64,000 bases of DNA, taken from the NCBI GenBank assembly GCA_963921195.1, contig OY992537.1, positions 51,856,313 to 51,920,312 on the forward strand. Direction: 5' to 3'. The DNA comes from Pegoplata infirma (Eukaryota > Arthropoda > Insecta > Diptera > Anthomyiidae). Position numbers and translations under genes: made by a program. Below are positions 53,153-63,786 of this stretch, piece after piece (position 1 is the first letter of the stretch; every line of letters starts with the position of its first letter). Under the pieces are notes generated by a model. It searched no databases, was not told where the DNA came from, and saw only the letters and a program-made list of their open reading frames with translations.

Positions 53153-53800
53153 AGTGCAGGAACAGAACAAGCACGGCACGGGGGACGGTATCCAATTTCA
53201 AGTTAGAATGAGTTTCACCACCTTTAAAAAATAGAACAAGTTTTATTTCACACGAGCGCTGGCCAACGGTTTTAGTGCATGAACAGAACAAGCCCGGCAC
53301 GACTTTTTCCATACGATTTGACAGATAAAACCGGTGGCTGACGCCGGTGTGATATAAAACTTGTTCTATTTTTTAAAGGTGGTGAAACTCATTCTAATTG
53401 GAGACAGTCCCCCGTGCCGTGCTTGTTCTGTTCCTGCACTTATCTGTCAAATCGTATGGAAAAAGTCGTGCCGGGCTTGTTCAGTTTCTACTCTTAGAGC
53501 AAACCGGTGGCTGACGCCGGTGTTAAATAAAACTTGTTATATTTTTTAAAGTTGGTGAAACTCATTCTAATTGGAAACCGTCCCCCGTGCCGTGCTTGTT
53601 CTGTTCCTGCACTAAAGATGGTTATTCTTATTCTAATTGGAAACCGTTCCCCGAGCCTTGCTTGTTCATACTCAAAGGTTTTTTTTTTAATTCTAATTGG
53701 AAACCGTCTCCGTTCCGTTCATGTTCTGTTTATACTCTACGAAGGGTATTTTCGAATCGGTACAGCAGAATAGTGTTTTTTATTCTTTTAACTTAGTTCT
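53153..53800. repeat. GC-rich dispersed repeat (CACGGCACGGGG / GCCGGCGCCGG), with hairpin
   Basis: 53153-53440 is an inverted repeat whose ends are AGTGCAGGAACAGAACAAGC and its complement. Inside are GGACGGT.TCCAATT, ACCGGTTTTATCTGTCAAAT and GTGCCGGGCTTGTTC blocks. Partial direct copies follow to 53760. The same blocks recur at 56650-57155 and 57691-57807. The high GC and CpG content contrasts with the rest of the window. No ORF of interest. Confidence 0.75.
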
Positions 53801-54132
53801 ACGCTAAAAGTTTGTATAAATTGGGGGTAAATATTTTAAATACCATTTATTTTTCTAGCATATTTGCACTTTTATTTTCTGGCTTTTTATTTTTATTTCA
53901 AAATTTGTAAACAAAACAATTTGTTCCCCTCGAAATCCCCCCAAAAAAATACTTTAATAAATCAAACAGAAATGTCAAACAAGCGCAACAAACGTACACA
54001 ACATTATTATCGTTTGTTTTAGCCTTTCCCAATAAGAAATAATACAGAGATACAAAAAACCAACAAAAAAAAACCCCAACACAACACTGTTGTTTAATAT
54101 AACCCCTCCTCATCCGAAAAAATTACGTACAT
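53801..54132. other. Intergenic DNA
   Basis: Nothing recognised. Confidence 0.5.
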
Positions 54133-54437
54133 CAGTGTTGCCACCGGTCAACTAAAAAATTATCCAGTAGTTTGTCCGAAATTATCCAAAATCCCAAAAA
54201 TTATCCAAAAAAAAAAATTATCAAAAACGATTTTTTAACGAAACAAGTTTACATAAAATAAGTAGGAGTTTGTCCAAAATTATCCAAAATCCCAAAAATT
54301 ATACAAAAAAAATATCGAAAACGATTTTTTTTACGAAAGTGTTTTTTTTTTTAAATTCAATTTAAAGAATACATGAAATTATTTTTAAATAAAAATCATA
54401 CATTTTGTACTGTTCAAAATAAAAAATATGTTATAAC

Positions 54438-54980
54438 TAGGGATGAGATTTCCATGCAATTGCATGTTTTTTGTCGATAGTCTAAAAACGATATCGACTT
54501 ATTATCTTTCCGAATCAAGAAATTTTCGTTAAAATGGCATTGATTTGTTTTTGCATATTTTTGCATATTTTAATATTAATGCATATTTTTGCATATTTTG
54601 ATTTTAAATGCATATTTTGTGCATATTTAAAACTTTTAAGTGCATATTTTTTGTATATTTTGGCATAAATTAGTAAAAACACAATTTGAAATTTAGTTTT
54701 TTCAAAAACTATTTTAAGTTTTAAAAATTTATTTGGAAAATAAGAAAAATATTTTTTTTGTTTTTAATTTTTTTTATAGATTTTCTTAATTTCTAAAAAA
54801 ATCTTGCCTACATAAAGTCTTAAATTTTACTATTTAAACCCGGCGTTATTTTTTGCTTTATAAGAAGTTTTTTTTATGAAATCAAGATTTTTATTACAAG
54901 GATTTAATTTTTTAGTGCATATTTTAAGGTTTTTTAGTACATATTTTGAATTTGTTTAGCGCATGAAAATCTCATCCCTA
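54438..54980. mobile_element. hAT MITE TAGGGATGAGATTTCCATGC, cleanest copy
   Basis: The ends are TAGGGATGAGATTTCCATGC and GCATGAAAATCTCATCCCTA, with a perfect 8-bp duplication GTTATAAC (54430-54437 and 54981-54988). 543 bp. Its GTCTAAAAACGATATCGAC segment is the empty site for the 16889-17918 insertion. Confidence 0.9.
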
Positions 54981-55004
54981 GTTATAACAATAGTATTACA
55001 CTGT

Positions 55005-55427
55005 AGAACAAATTCAGGTAAGCAAAAGTTAGGTCGATTCTGAGAGTAGGGGTGAAAATACAGGCTAAATGAAGACCCGTATCGCAGCGTTTGTTTATGT
55101 TAATTAGAATTTTTTTTAATCGACCGTCGAACTTTGCAGTCAAATGCCGATTTTCAGCATATTGTTTATATGGTTTTTTGGTTTTTTGGTTTTTTTCAAA
55201 TTGGCTTTTACAGATTGAAAAATATCAATCAGTCGACGAGTTATAGCCAAAAAACCATAAAAACAATATGCTGAAAATCAGCATTTGACTGCAAAGTTCA
55301 AGGGTCGATTAAAAAAAAGTCGAACTAACATAAACAAACGCCGCGATACGGGTCTTCAAATTTAGCCTCTATTTTCACCCCTCACTCTCAGAATCGACTT
55401 AACTTTTAATAACCTGAATTAGTTCCA
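55005..55427. mobile_element. Foldback MITE (GAACAAATTCAGGT ends)
   Basis: The left (TAGAACAAATTCAGGT, GACCCGTATCGC.GCGTTTG, TTTGCAGTCAAATGC) and right (GCATTTGACTGCAAAGTTC, CAAACGCCGCGATACGGGTC, ACCTGAATTAGTTCCA) arms pair over about 190 bp. 423 bp. Confidence 0.78.
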
Positions 55428-55703
55428 CAGAGTTACTCTTTCGTGGGCTCAAAATTTGTACCCCCATTTCTTTCAATGCCTCCTTTTGTAAAAAGAATTG
55501 AAGCAACAGTATTTGAAGATAATTTATTTCGTAAATCGGTTTTTTTTTCTTTAAAAAAAAATTATATTTTGTCCATGTAAAACTTAAAATTATAAATGAT
55601 AAAATTATCCATAAATTATCCAAAAATGTAATTATCCAAAGAGTATCCAAAAAATTTTAAATTATCCATTTTTTGGATAATTATCCAAGAAGTGGCAACA
55701 CTG

Positions 55704-56649
55704 CGTACATACAACAGGCAAACACCATCATAAAATTCATTGTGTGAGTCTTCGTGTTGTTCGTCTCCATGTATTCGGGTACGTCTCGTCATCAACATTG
55801 TTCAGATTCGGTGCCTTGTAAAAAAGTTCTCATTGACTTTAGTAGTTGAATTTAGTCTACGCACCTTAAATCGCGCGCCTCACCTCCGCTAACTAGTGTT
55901 TTATTTTTATTTTTTTTTCTGCATACAAAACAGAAAAAAAAAATCTGAAATTGGATTTTTTCTCCACTTTGGATTGTTTTAAATATTAATCTTTTTTTTT
56001 TTTGTTTGCAGCAAACATCAATCAGCTACTACTGGTATTATTGTGTTTTTTAGATACAAAATTGTTAAAAAAAAAAAATAATAGCTTTTATTTAAATGAC
56101 GTATTAATTTAAATATTCTATTCTAAATATTTTATGTATATCATATATAGAATTTTTTTTAAAGTATAGAATTATTTATTAAACAGCTGCCAAGTACAAA
56201 TATCTATTATTTTTATATATTTTTTTTATTTTTCATAAATTTTCGTTATGGAAAAATAATTTTGGTTAAATCATATCGAAAAAAAAAATACATACAGCCA
56301 GACAAAAAAAAAATTAAACGAAAAAAAATTATTCTGTATTCAATTTAATCAGTGCATTAAATATGTGTATTTGTCATATATAATTTTTTTTTTTTGTTAA
56401 AGAGAGCAAAGTGTAAATTAGAAAAAAAAAAAATTAAAACGAAATCCAATTGGAATAAAAATTAGACAAATAGAGAATACACACAAGACGAAAGCGATAT
56501 AAATAAATAAAAAATAAATAAAGCAAAAACAGCAGGCAAGCAAACAACTAAAAACGTATGGACGTCATCGTGTCATTCTAAAGCAATAATTGTAAATTAA
56601 TAGTGTTCTCCTATAATATTTTATTTTGTACGTTTGCTCTTATATGAAT
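55704..56649. other. AT-rich intergenic DNA
   Basis: Homopolymer-rich; 56440-56560 is purine/A-rich and resembles a fly 5' UTR, but no gene follows it on +. Nothing firm. Confidence 0.4.
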
Positions 56650-57154
56650 TTCAGTGTGAACAGAACAAGCACGGAAAGGTGGACGGTTTCCAATTAGAAT
56701 CAGAATAGTCATCTTTAAAAAATAGAACAAGTTTAATTTCGCGCCGGCCACCGGTTTTATCTGTCAAATCGTATGGAAAAAGTCGAGCCGGGCTTCTTCT
56801 GTTCCTGTTCTTTAAAAAACAGAACAAGTTTTATTTCAGACCGGCGCCGGCAAACGGTTTTATCTGTCAAATCTAATGGAAAAAATCGTACCGGTCTTGT
56901 TCTTTTCTACTCTTTATTAACACCGTCGCCGGCCAATGTTTTGATCTTTCAAATTGTATAGAAAACGTCGTGCCGGGCTTTTTCTGTCGTACTCTTATAC
57001 AACACTTACACAATTTTAATAACATATGAGACTTAGAGCAGGAACAGAAAAAGCACGGCACGGAGACGGTTTCCAATTAGAATGAGTTTCGCCCCATTTA
57101 AAAAAATAGAATAAGGTTTATTTCACACCGGCGCCGGCCACCGGTTTTATCATA
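56650..57154. repeat. GC-rich dispersed repeat, tandem partial copies
   Basis: Direct, imperfect copies of the GAACAGAACAAGCACGG / AATAGAACAAGTTTTATTTC / CCGGCGCCGGCCACCGG / AAATCGTATGGAAAAAGTCG blocks. The last copy (from about 57032) ends at CCGGTTTTATC, where LINE sequence begins. Confidence 0.7.
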
Positions 57155-57293
57155 CATAAACTGGGTTGTTGTACGGTCAGGAGCTGCAAAGATCGAACTG
57201 TATAATGTTTACATCACGCCAGTGAATAGTTGTCCGCCCGGTTGTCGTCCTAATATTAGCTGTTTGCTTTAGGGTGATAACCACATATGAGAC
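57155..57293 (+). pseudogene. LINE endonuclease fragment (duplicate)
   Basis: 139 bp nearly identical to 59207-59345 (ATACATAAACTGGGTTGTTG through ATTAGCTGTTTGCTT). It encodes INWVVVRSGAAKIELYNVYI-like residues of an APE-type endonuclease. It is joined to the GC-rich repeat at the shared word CCGGTTTTATC. Confidence 0.7.
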
Positions 57294-57296
57294 TTA

Positions 57297-57687
57297 GGCT
57301 GAGTTTTTGAGTTGTAAAATTTAATGGTTTTAGGTTTAAACTGAGTTAAAACCACAAATTCTGTTTTTGAGAAGTGGTTTATTTTAAGTTTAACTCACCA
57401 ATGATGGAGAGTTAAACTAAGGTACAGAAATGTCAAAAAAACACCTCTGATTTTCAAATATACTGGTTAGTATTGCCATGTTGTGGTATTTTATTCGAAA
57501 AATTGTGCGATGATGGCAACTATTCTAATTGGAAATGTGGCATTTGGTATGGCAATACCGCGTTAATCGACATTTGCTAAACTTGAACTGAAAAACAGAA
57601 TGCTTGGTTAAACTTGGTTTTATTTTTATAAAGTTTAATAGAACTCCCGGTTAAACTAAGTTAAAGCGATATGTCAAAAACGCAGCC
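57297..57687. mobile_element. PIF/Harbinger-like MITE with TTA duplication
   Basis: The ends are GGCTGAGTTTTTGA and TCAAAAACGCAGCC, flanked by TTA (57294-57296, 57688-57690). The empty site ATGAGACTTAGAGCAGGAAC is present at 57026-57045. The interior AACTTAGTTTAAC words are self-complementary. 391 bp. Confidence 0.9.
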
Positions 57688-57690
57688 TTA

Positions 57691-57807
57691 GAGCAGGAAC
57701 AGAAAAAGCACGGCACGGGGACGGTTTCCAATTAGAATGAGTTTCGCCCCCTTTAAAAAAAAATAGAATAAGTTTTATTTCACACCGGCGCCGGCCACCG
57801 GTTTTAT
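57691..57807. repeat. GC-rich dispersed repeat copy
   Basis: Near duplicate of 57036-57154 (GAGCAGGAACAGAAAAAGC to CGGCCACCGGTTTTATC); LINE coding sequence follows directly. Confidence 0.75.
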
Positions 57808-59142
57808 CTCCAGGACATCTTGAACTCCACCTTGCCTAACAACATCAAACGTTGGCTAGCTGGCTATCTTAACGGCAGGCAAGCGTTTGTGGAGTTCAGA
57901 AGTGAGAAATCCCGATACCGCAAGATAAAGATGGGCGTGCCACAAGGAGGAGTACTCTCACCGATACTCTTCAATCTTTATCTTGCAAGAATACCTGCCC
58001 CACCTCCAGAAGTCTCAATGGTGTCGTACGAAGATGATTGTACCATATTCTCATCTGGCAGAAACATAAACGACGTAAGTGCCAAGTTCACACAATACTT
58101 GGCCACCTTCTCAGACTTCTTGCAGGAACAGAATTTAAGGTTATCGCCGTCAAAATCAACTGTGTCGCTTTTCACAACCTGGACTGCAGAATTTAAGAAG
58201 AAACTTGACATATCTGTCGATGGTAGACGTATCCCTACGGTGCAATATCCCAAAATTCTTGGGGTCTACTTCGGCCCTCTTCTTACATTCTCCAAGCACG
58301 CCACAAATGTCAAGGACAAAGTGAAATCCCGGAATAAGGTCCTTAAAGCCCTCGCAGATTCCTCGTGGGGTAAAGAAAAAGAGATAATTGTAACAACATA
58401 CAAGGCAATAGGACGCTCAGTTCTCAATTATGCTGCCCCAGTTTGGACCCCATTCCTCAGCCCGACACAGTGGAGAGGTATGTAAACAGCACAAAATCAT
58501 GCACTCCAAATCGCAACCGGATGCGTACAAATGTCGAACGTGGATCACCTCCACGAGGAGACTAGTGTACTGCCAGTCTTGCAACATAATATGTTGCTTA
58601 CTAGACAGTTCCTAATTGCATGCCACCTGCCCAGTCACCCCAATCATCAGATTCTGATGAAGGAGCCCCCTGTTCGAAGCATCCGGAAGGACTTCAGACA
58701 TTGTTACGCTGACATCTCGAACGTAATCCCATCTCACGTTGATCGAGAGTCATTTGCAAGTGCTCTGAGTCGATTACATAGCACGGCGGTCTCGGAAGCC
58801 ATTTACGGCTACGAGAGTAATCGAGTCCTAAATCAACAACCTCCTGCGATTTCCGGAAGTGAAAGGCAATTACCCAGGCTAACGAGATCAACCCTGGCAC
58901 AACTTAGATCTGTTTGGACCAGTTTTCTAAACTGCTACCAAGCGAGGATAATTCCCGGCACTCTAAACCAATGCCCAGCCTGTCACCTTTCCCCGCATGA
59001 TACACAGCATCTCTTTAGCTGTCCCGATAGAGTCACGGACTTGCGCCCCATTGACTTATGGCTAAGACCGATTGAGGTCGCACGTTTTCTCAGGCTCCCC
59101 ACCATCGATGAGCCCAGCACACAAACATTTACAACAAAATAA
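57808..59142 (+). pseudogene. Jockey-like LINE ORF2 fragment (RT C-terminal half to end)
   Basis: A single frame from 57808 to 59142 is broken only by TAA at 58484-58486 (probably from CAA). It starts inside the RT palm (LQDILNSTLPNNIKRWLAGY), with MGVPQGGVLSPILFNLYLA and VSYEDDCTIF (YEDD in place of YADD), then the thumb (KILGVYFGPLLTFSKH). It ends with a CPACHLSPHDTQHLFSCP knuckle and LRPIDLWLRPIEVARFL, as in jockey-clade proteins lacking RNase H. Missing: the endonuclease and RT fingers. High coding conservation suggests recent decay. Confidence 0.85.
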
Positions 59143-59159
59143 TTTTATTTATATTTTCC

Positions 59160-59980
59160 ATCTACAGGGAAGAACACTTGGACCCAGCCCAACTGTTACA
59201 ACAACAACCGGTTTTATCATACATAAACTGGGTTGTTGTACGGTCAGGAGCTGCAGAGATCGAACTGTATAATGTTTACATCCCGCCAGTGAATAGTTGT
59301 CCTCCCGGTTATCGCCCTAATATTAGCTGTTTGCTTGAGGGTGATAACCGCATGGTTATGAGAGACTTTAATGCCCATCATGATCTCTGGCATTAGATTC
59401 TCGTGGAAGACCAGAAAGGAGCGGCGCTGGCGGAAAAAATTGATGTCTCGATGTTTTGCACTGTTAACGAGGATGCCCTCGTTAAATATTGCAACATGGC
59501 GGGCAGTGGTATCACTTAATAATTAGTGATCTCGTTTGACCGACCTAACGATTTTGTACTCTCAAAATGCCGAACCTATGTAAATCATAAAAAATCAGAC
59601 TGGATCGGTTTCAGAGAGTATACCAACCGCCACTTCAGTGACCTAGCCACCCCTTCCGACGTTCCCGGAGAAGTTGTTCCGAAAAATCGTCACTGCAGTA
59701 GCCTCCCGCTTTATTCCTGCTGGTCGAATTGTCAGACCAAACTTCTCAGCAGAGGCGGTGGGACTCGCAGATGAACGAGACGGTATTCATAGGACCCAAC
59801 CCAAAAGAAACAAGTGGATAGATCACCTGAAGGACTACAACCTCAGTTCCGGAGCTAGTAAACTGTGGTCGATAGTCAAAGCTCTCTCGCATCCCACGAA
59901 GGATGATGACCGGGTCGCAACAACCTTCAGGTTCTTAAACTCTGATCTTTATAAAGTTCCTCAACCGGCTACAAAACGTT
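59160..59980 (+). pseudogene. LINE endonuclease and linker fragment, many breaks
   Basis: 59178-59396 encodes the central endonuclease (YINWVVVRSGAAEIELYNVY, DFNAHHDLW). Pieces in different frames follow up to about 59950 (LVEDQKGAALAEKIDVSMF; RKIVTAVASRFIPAGRI; KRNKWIDHLKDYNL; KLWSIVKALSHPTK), which correspond to the region between endonuclease and RT. Several frameshifts and stops. It could be the 5' part of the same family as 57808-59142, but the order is reversed, so two insertions or a rearrangement are needed. Confidence 0.7.
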
Positions 59981-59989
59981 TCGTTTTTT

Positions 59990-60787
59990 TTTTTTATAAA
60001 AGACCTCGTTGGTCCAAACTTTGCGACTTTTACCAATCATTTAATTTTAAACTCTGCTTTTTGGACGGGAACATTGAAGCAGCCGCGGAAATGGTTACGA
60101 ATGTAATTATGCTTAGAATGAAAACATTCATCCCTGAGAAGAGCATTTTGGTAAGGCCCAAGGACAAATGTTGGTGGCCCAGTCATGTTAAGTGGCTATG
60201 GGAGCTAAGGAGGAATCATTTAGGAATTGGCGCAATGATCAGACCGAATTGTTACGCAAAATCGCTAGAACAGAGTGTGCTAGAATACTTAGACGTGAGA
60301 AACTTATCTTCGAAAAACGTCTTCGTTCTAAGGTCTTGTCAGCCCCGAAGGTTAGCAAGAGTTTCTGGTCATTCGCCAAAAGGTTTAAGAATGGCTGTAA
60401 TTCTTCCATTCCAACTCTTTTGAAGGGTGATCAGATAGTGACTGAACCTGTTGATAAGGCCAACATTTTCGCTGAACTATTTTCCAGTAATTCTTCAATT
60501 CCGGATAACTGTGAACCACCACCTTTTAACATGCCGCAGAATTCGGGCTGTTAAAAAGGTGCTTTCAGTTTCCTTCATTGCGCAATCTTTTTAACCTCGC
60601 ATACCGTTCAGGCAATTTTCCGAACTGCTGGAAGAATGCCAATGTTCAACCAATTCACAAGAAAGGCGTTGCCACGAACCCGGATAACTACCGTCCTATT
60701 GCTATCTGTTCAACACTCTCCAAAATTATGGAGAGCATGATAAATTTACATCTGGTAAACTACTTGGAATCAAATCGTATAAATCAT
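59990..60787 (+). pseudogene. Second LINE family: pre-RT and RT N-terminal fragment
   Basis: In shifting frames: WSKLCDFYQSFNF, NIEAAAEMVTNVIMLRMKTF IP region, FRNWRNDQTELLRKIARTEC, SFWSFAKRFKNGCNSSIPTL, then RNLFNLAYRSGNFPNCWKNA, NPDNYRPIAICSTLSKIMES. These are the fingers and first RT motifs of a non-LTR element. Frameshifts occur near 60190 and 60560, with a probable internal deletion there. It ends where a different C-terminal fragment begins. Confidence 0.7.
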
Positions 60788-61460
60788 GTGTACTGTCAGT
60801 TCTACTGTATGATTGCCAAACTTGGTACGTAGTAGATAAAATACAAAACAAACTCCGAGTTTTTGTCAATCGGTGTTTACGAAGAATTTTGAAATTTTTT
60901 TGGCCAAATCGTATTTCCAATGTAGAGCTATGGAACCGCTCAAATTTAAGAGACGTCAACATCGAGATACGCCGAAGAAAGTTCGGGTGGATTGGACATA
61001 CGCCACGAAAACCACCCACCAAGGTTCAAGAAGACCTGGCCGACCAAAAAGAACCTGGAGAAGGTCGACACTTAGGCCTCTGTTCTGTCTTTCACAACTT
61101 TTCAATTCACATGAAAATTTCCGAATCACATGAAATCAAGTTCAGTGTTTTGTTGATTACGTTTTCATTCGAAGTTGAAATCGAATAATTAAAATTTAAA
61201 AAATTATAAGGAATAAAGTGCATTCGTTTTACTTTCACCAAATTTTATTTATGTGAAACAAAACGAAAAAGAAATTCGGATGTGAAATATAGAACACCAA
61301 AAAAATTCGGAAATTTTAATTTTCACATTTTTTATGTGAATTACTTTTTTTGGAACAGCGGCCATAATGAGATTAATTGTACTAATAAGAGAACTTCGAG
61401 AAGCAGCATCTAGAAGAGAAATATGGAAGATATTTATAGACAGCCTATGCCCAGTTAAGA
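60788..61460 (+). pseudogene. RTE-like LINE C-terminal fragment, split by a MITE
   Basis: 60788-61074 reads VLSVLLYDCQTW, NKLRVFVNRCLRRILKFFWP, RDVNIEIRRRKFGWIGHT, RPGRPKRTWRRS, the characteristic tail of RTE-type or similar LINE proteins. A PIF/Harbinger-like MITE intervenes (61075-61363). After it the frame resumes with RELREAASRREIWKIFIDSL and CPVKR (to about 61460). A shift is needed in the first part. Confidence 0.7.
61075..61363. mobile_element. PIF/Harbinger-like MITE, copy 2 (in LINE fragment)
   Basis: Colinear with 39152-39435 (GGCCTCTGTTCTGTCTTTCA ... TTTTTTGGAACAGCGGCC). TTA precedes it and ATA follows it. It separates two parts of one LINE reading frame, so the insertion is younger than the LINE. 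Confidence 0.8.
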
Positions 61461-61507
61461 GGCAGTTCTTTCATAATCAAGAACAAGGCTTATTATTATT
61501 AAAATGA

Positions 61508-61984
61508 TGCAGAAAATACTTCACTCCATCCGATCTTCTTCGAATCTACACGACTTATATACGATCTGAAATGGAATAAACATCCCACGTATGGGTGGGT
61601 TCGTCAAGACTTTCCTTGGATCTCCTAGATCGAGTTGAGAAAAGAGCGAAAATGCTCATAGGGGACGACAGCGTTTCTACATCCATTGATTCGCTTAAAC
61701 ATGGACAAAATGTAGGTTGTGTAGTTCTCTTCTACCGATACTTTCATGGGAAATGTTCCGCGAAAATAAGCCACCTTATTCCGGTAGTACGTATATTAAC
61801 CCGTAGTACCCGCTTATTGAATAGAGCACACCCTTTCGTTATTGACTCAGTAGATCACACTACACATTACAGAGAAAATTCGTTTTTCGGCCGAACAATT
61901 CGTATGTGGAATAAACTACCAGCTAAAGTATTTCCTACTATTTCCGATTTTCATAAATTTAAGACAAACGCCCATAGACACTAC
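61508..61984 (+). pseudogene. Third LINE C-terminal fragment, interrupted by hAT
   Basis: The frame from 61508 reads CRKYFTPSDLLRIYTTYI, one stop (TAA at about 61577), then SRLSLDLLDRVEKRAKML, VVLFYRYFHGKCSAKISHLI, RENSFFGRTIRMWNKLPAKV and FHKFKTNAHRHY. This is the thumb/C-terminal region of insect non-LTR ORF2 proteins. The terminal TAG is created by the hAT insertion; beyond it (63787-63845) the same frame continues with SLFPPSQPYFLPP. Confidence 0.75.
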
Positions 61985-63778
61985 TAGGGCTTCCAATCGG
62001 GATATCCCGATCCCGGAAATCCCGGGATTTTCGGGATTAGGCAAATCCCGGGATTTTCGGGATTAGGCAAATCCCGAATCTCGGGATTTCTGATTTTCAA
62101 TCCCGGGATTTTCGGGATCCCGATTTTTTTTATTTTTTTTCAATATTTTTAGATTTTTTTAAATAATTTGTATAAAATATGAATTTTGTGGAACAAAATA
62201 AAAAAAAATCGACAAAAGTTCTGTCAGGTACCATTTTTTTGTTATAGAGAAAGGTGAAACGTTTGCGAAATGTAAAGAAATTCTAAAAACTAGTGGTGGT
62301 TCGACATAAGGGCTTTTATATTTATTAATTTTACTCTTACAAGGAGCATAGGACGTGAATGGCTTTTGACACATCTTAACTCCATAAGTTGTAAACTTTT
62401 TTAATTTTATGTTTTACTTAAACATTTTTTGAAGGCGTGACTCACGCTCAGTCACGCTCACGCAAATAATAATGGAATCACTTATTTATGACTTACGCAC
62501 ACGCGTGAGTCATGCAAACTCTATTCTCGCTAATATGCTATTTACATATACCCCGAAATCCACATAAATTTGGATTTCAAATCCAATTAAAATCTTTACC
62601 GTTTACATATGCTTTTTTGACATTTAGCGGGATTTTGTTTGTACTAACTCTGTATTTTCTTTTGATTTGTGTACAGGGTTGTTAGTTGGAAAATTACCCA
62701 ATTTTATAAATATTTCTAAAAGCAATGATTTTCTTTGCCGGAGCCAATATTTTCAATCCCACTAGTATATGTTGGGACCAAAATATCAAAAAATGTGTTT
62801 TTATGTAGAGCTACTTCTTTAAATGCAAGAAAATTAACATTTTTGCCAAGTTTGGGGCCGCCACCATTGAGTGTTTTTCTTTGTTAGGAAGACCAAATTG
62901 GTCAACTAAATTGTGCGTTTACCATTTGCAATGGTAAATTTTAAATGAAACATTGTTAAACATTGTTTTTATTAATCTTTTAATAGTTTTAAAAAAATAA
63001 ATTTTAATTGTTTTTTTACTTTATAAAAAACAACAACAGCTGATAAAAATCGTGTGCAGCGTTGTAAAAAAAGCATTAGGGATGATTATTTTGGGAGAAC
63101 CCATAGTTGTACAATTAAGTAGTAGAAATTTTTTGGATTTTAAATTGCGATTTTACGATTTTCCCAAAATCCAAGTTTTTTTTTGTATGGGATTTGACAT
63201 TTGAAATCCAAAAAAGTAATTGGATTTACTTGGATTTTCATTGAAATCCCATTTTTTTTGGATTTCGAGGCATATGTAAATGGCCTATAACATATTTTTT
63301 TACCAAAAAAAACATTGCTAAAAAATAATTGTTTTTTCAAGAAATGAAAAAAAATCATATAAATTAAAAAAAAAAAATCAAATCACGCAAGCTTTAGCAA
63401 AAAATGAATCACTTATGCAAAAATTCGAAAATTCATTTATTTTTTTTCAACTCACGCTTACTAAAAGTTGATAGCGATGAGCCACGACGAAAGATAACCG
63501 AATACGGATATTCTTCACAGAAGGAATCCCAAACTTTTTTTGAAGTTCACAACATCAACTTTGCTAATCTTTACAAACGCGTGGATTTTTCAAAGTGACA
63601 ATAAATACTAAAAATTTTTGAAAATCCCGAAAAATCCCGAAAATTTACAAAAAATCCCGTGAATCCCGGGATTCAAAATATCCCGAAAATCCCGGGATCC
63701 CGAAATCGGGATCCCGAAAATATTTCTTCAATCCCGAATCCCGGGATTCAGAAAAACCAATCCCGATTGGAAGCCCTA
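61985..63778. mobile_element. hAT MITE TAGGGCTTCCAATCGGGAT, TCCCGGGATTTTCGGGAT-rich
   Basis: The ends are TAGGGCTTCCAATCGGGAT and ATCCCGATTGGAAGCCCTA, with a perfect 8-bp duplication GACACTAC (61977-61984, 63779-63786). Subterminal regions are arrays of AATCCCGGGATTTTCGGGAT. Inside are ACTCACGC-type words (62440-62520, 63380-63460) and another TIR element (62531-63289). Confidence 0.9.
62531..63289. mobile_element. Nested TIR element (TATTTACATATRCC ends)
   Basis: The left end, GCTATTTACATATACCCCGA, and the right end, inverse of GGCCATTTACATATGCCTCG, lead into GAAATCCA.ATTTGGATTTC dyads on both sides. About 760 bp, no ORF. No certain target duplication. Confidence 0.65.
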
Positions 63779-63786
63779 GACACTAC

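Larger units (their letters stand above)
54133..55703. mobile_element. hAT-like MITE CAGTGTTGCCACC with two nested elements
   Basis: The ends are CAGTGTTGCCACCGG and AAGTGGCAACACTG, flanked by CGTACAT on both sides (7 bp clear). Subterminal ATTATCCAAAAAATTATCC words occur at both ends. The interior contains the hAT MITE 54438-54980 and a foldback MITE 55005-55427. Confidence 0.7.
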
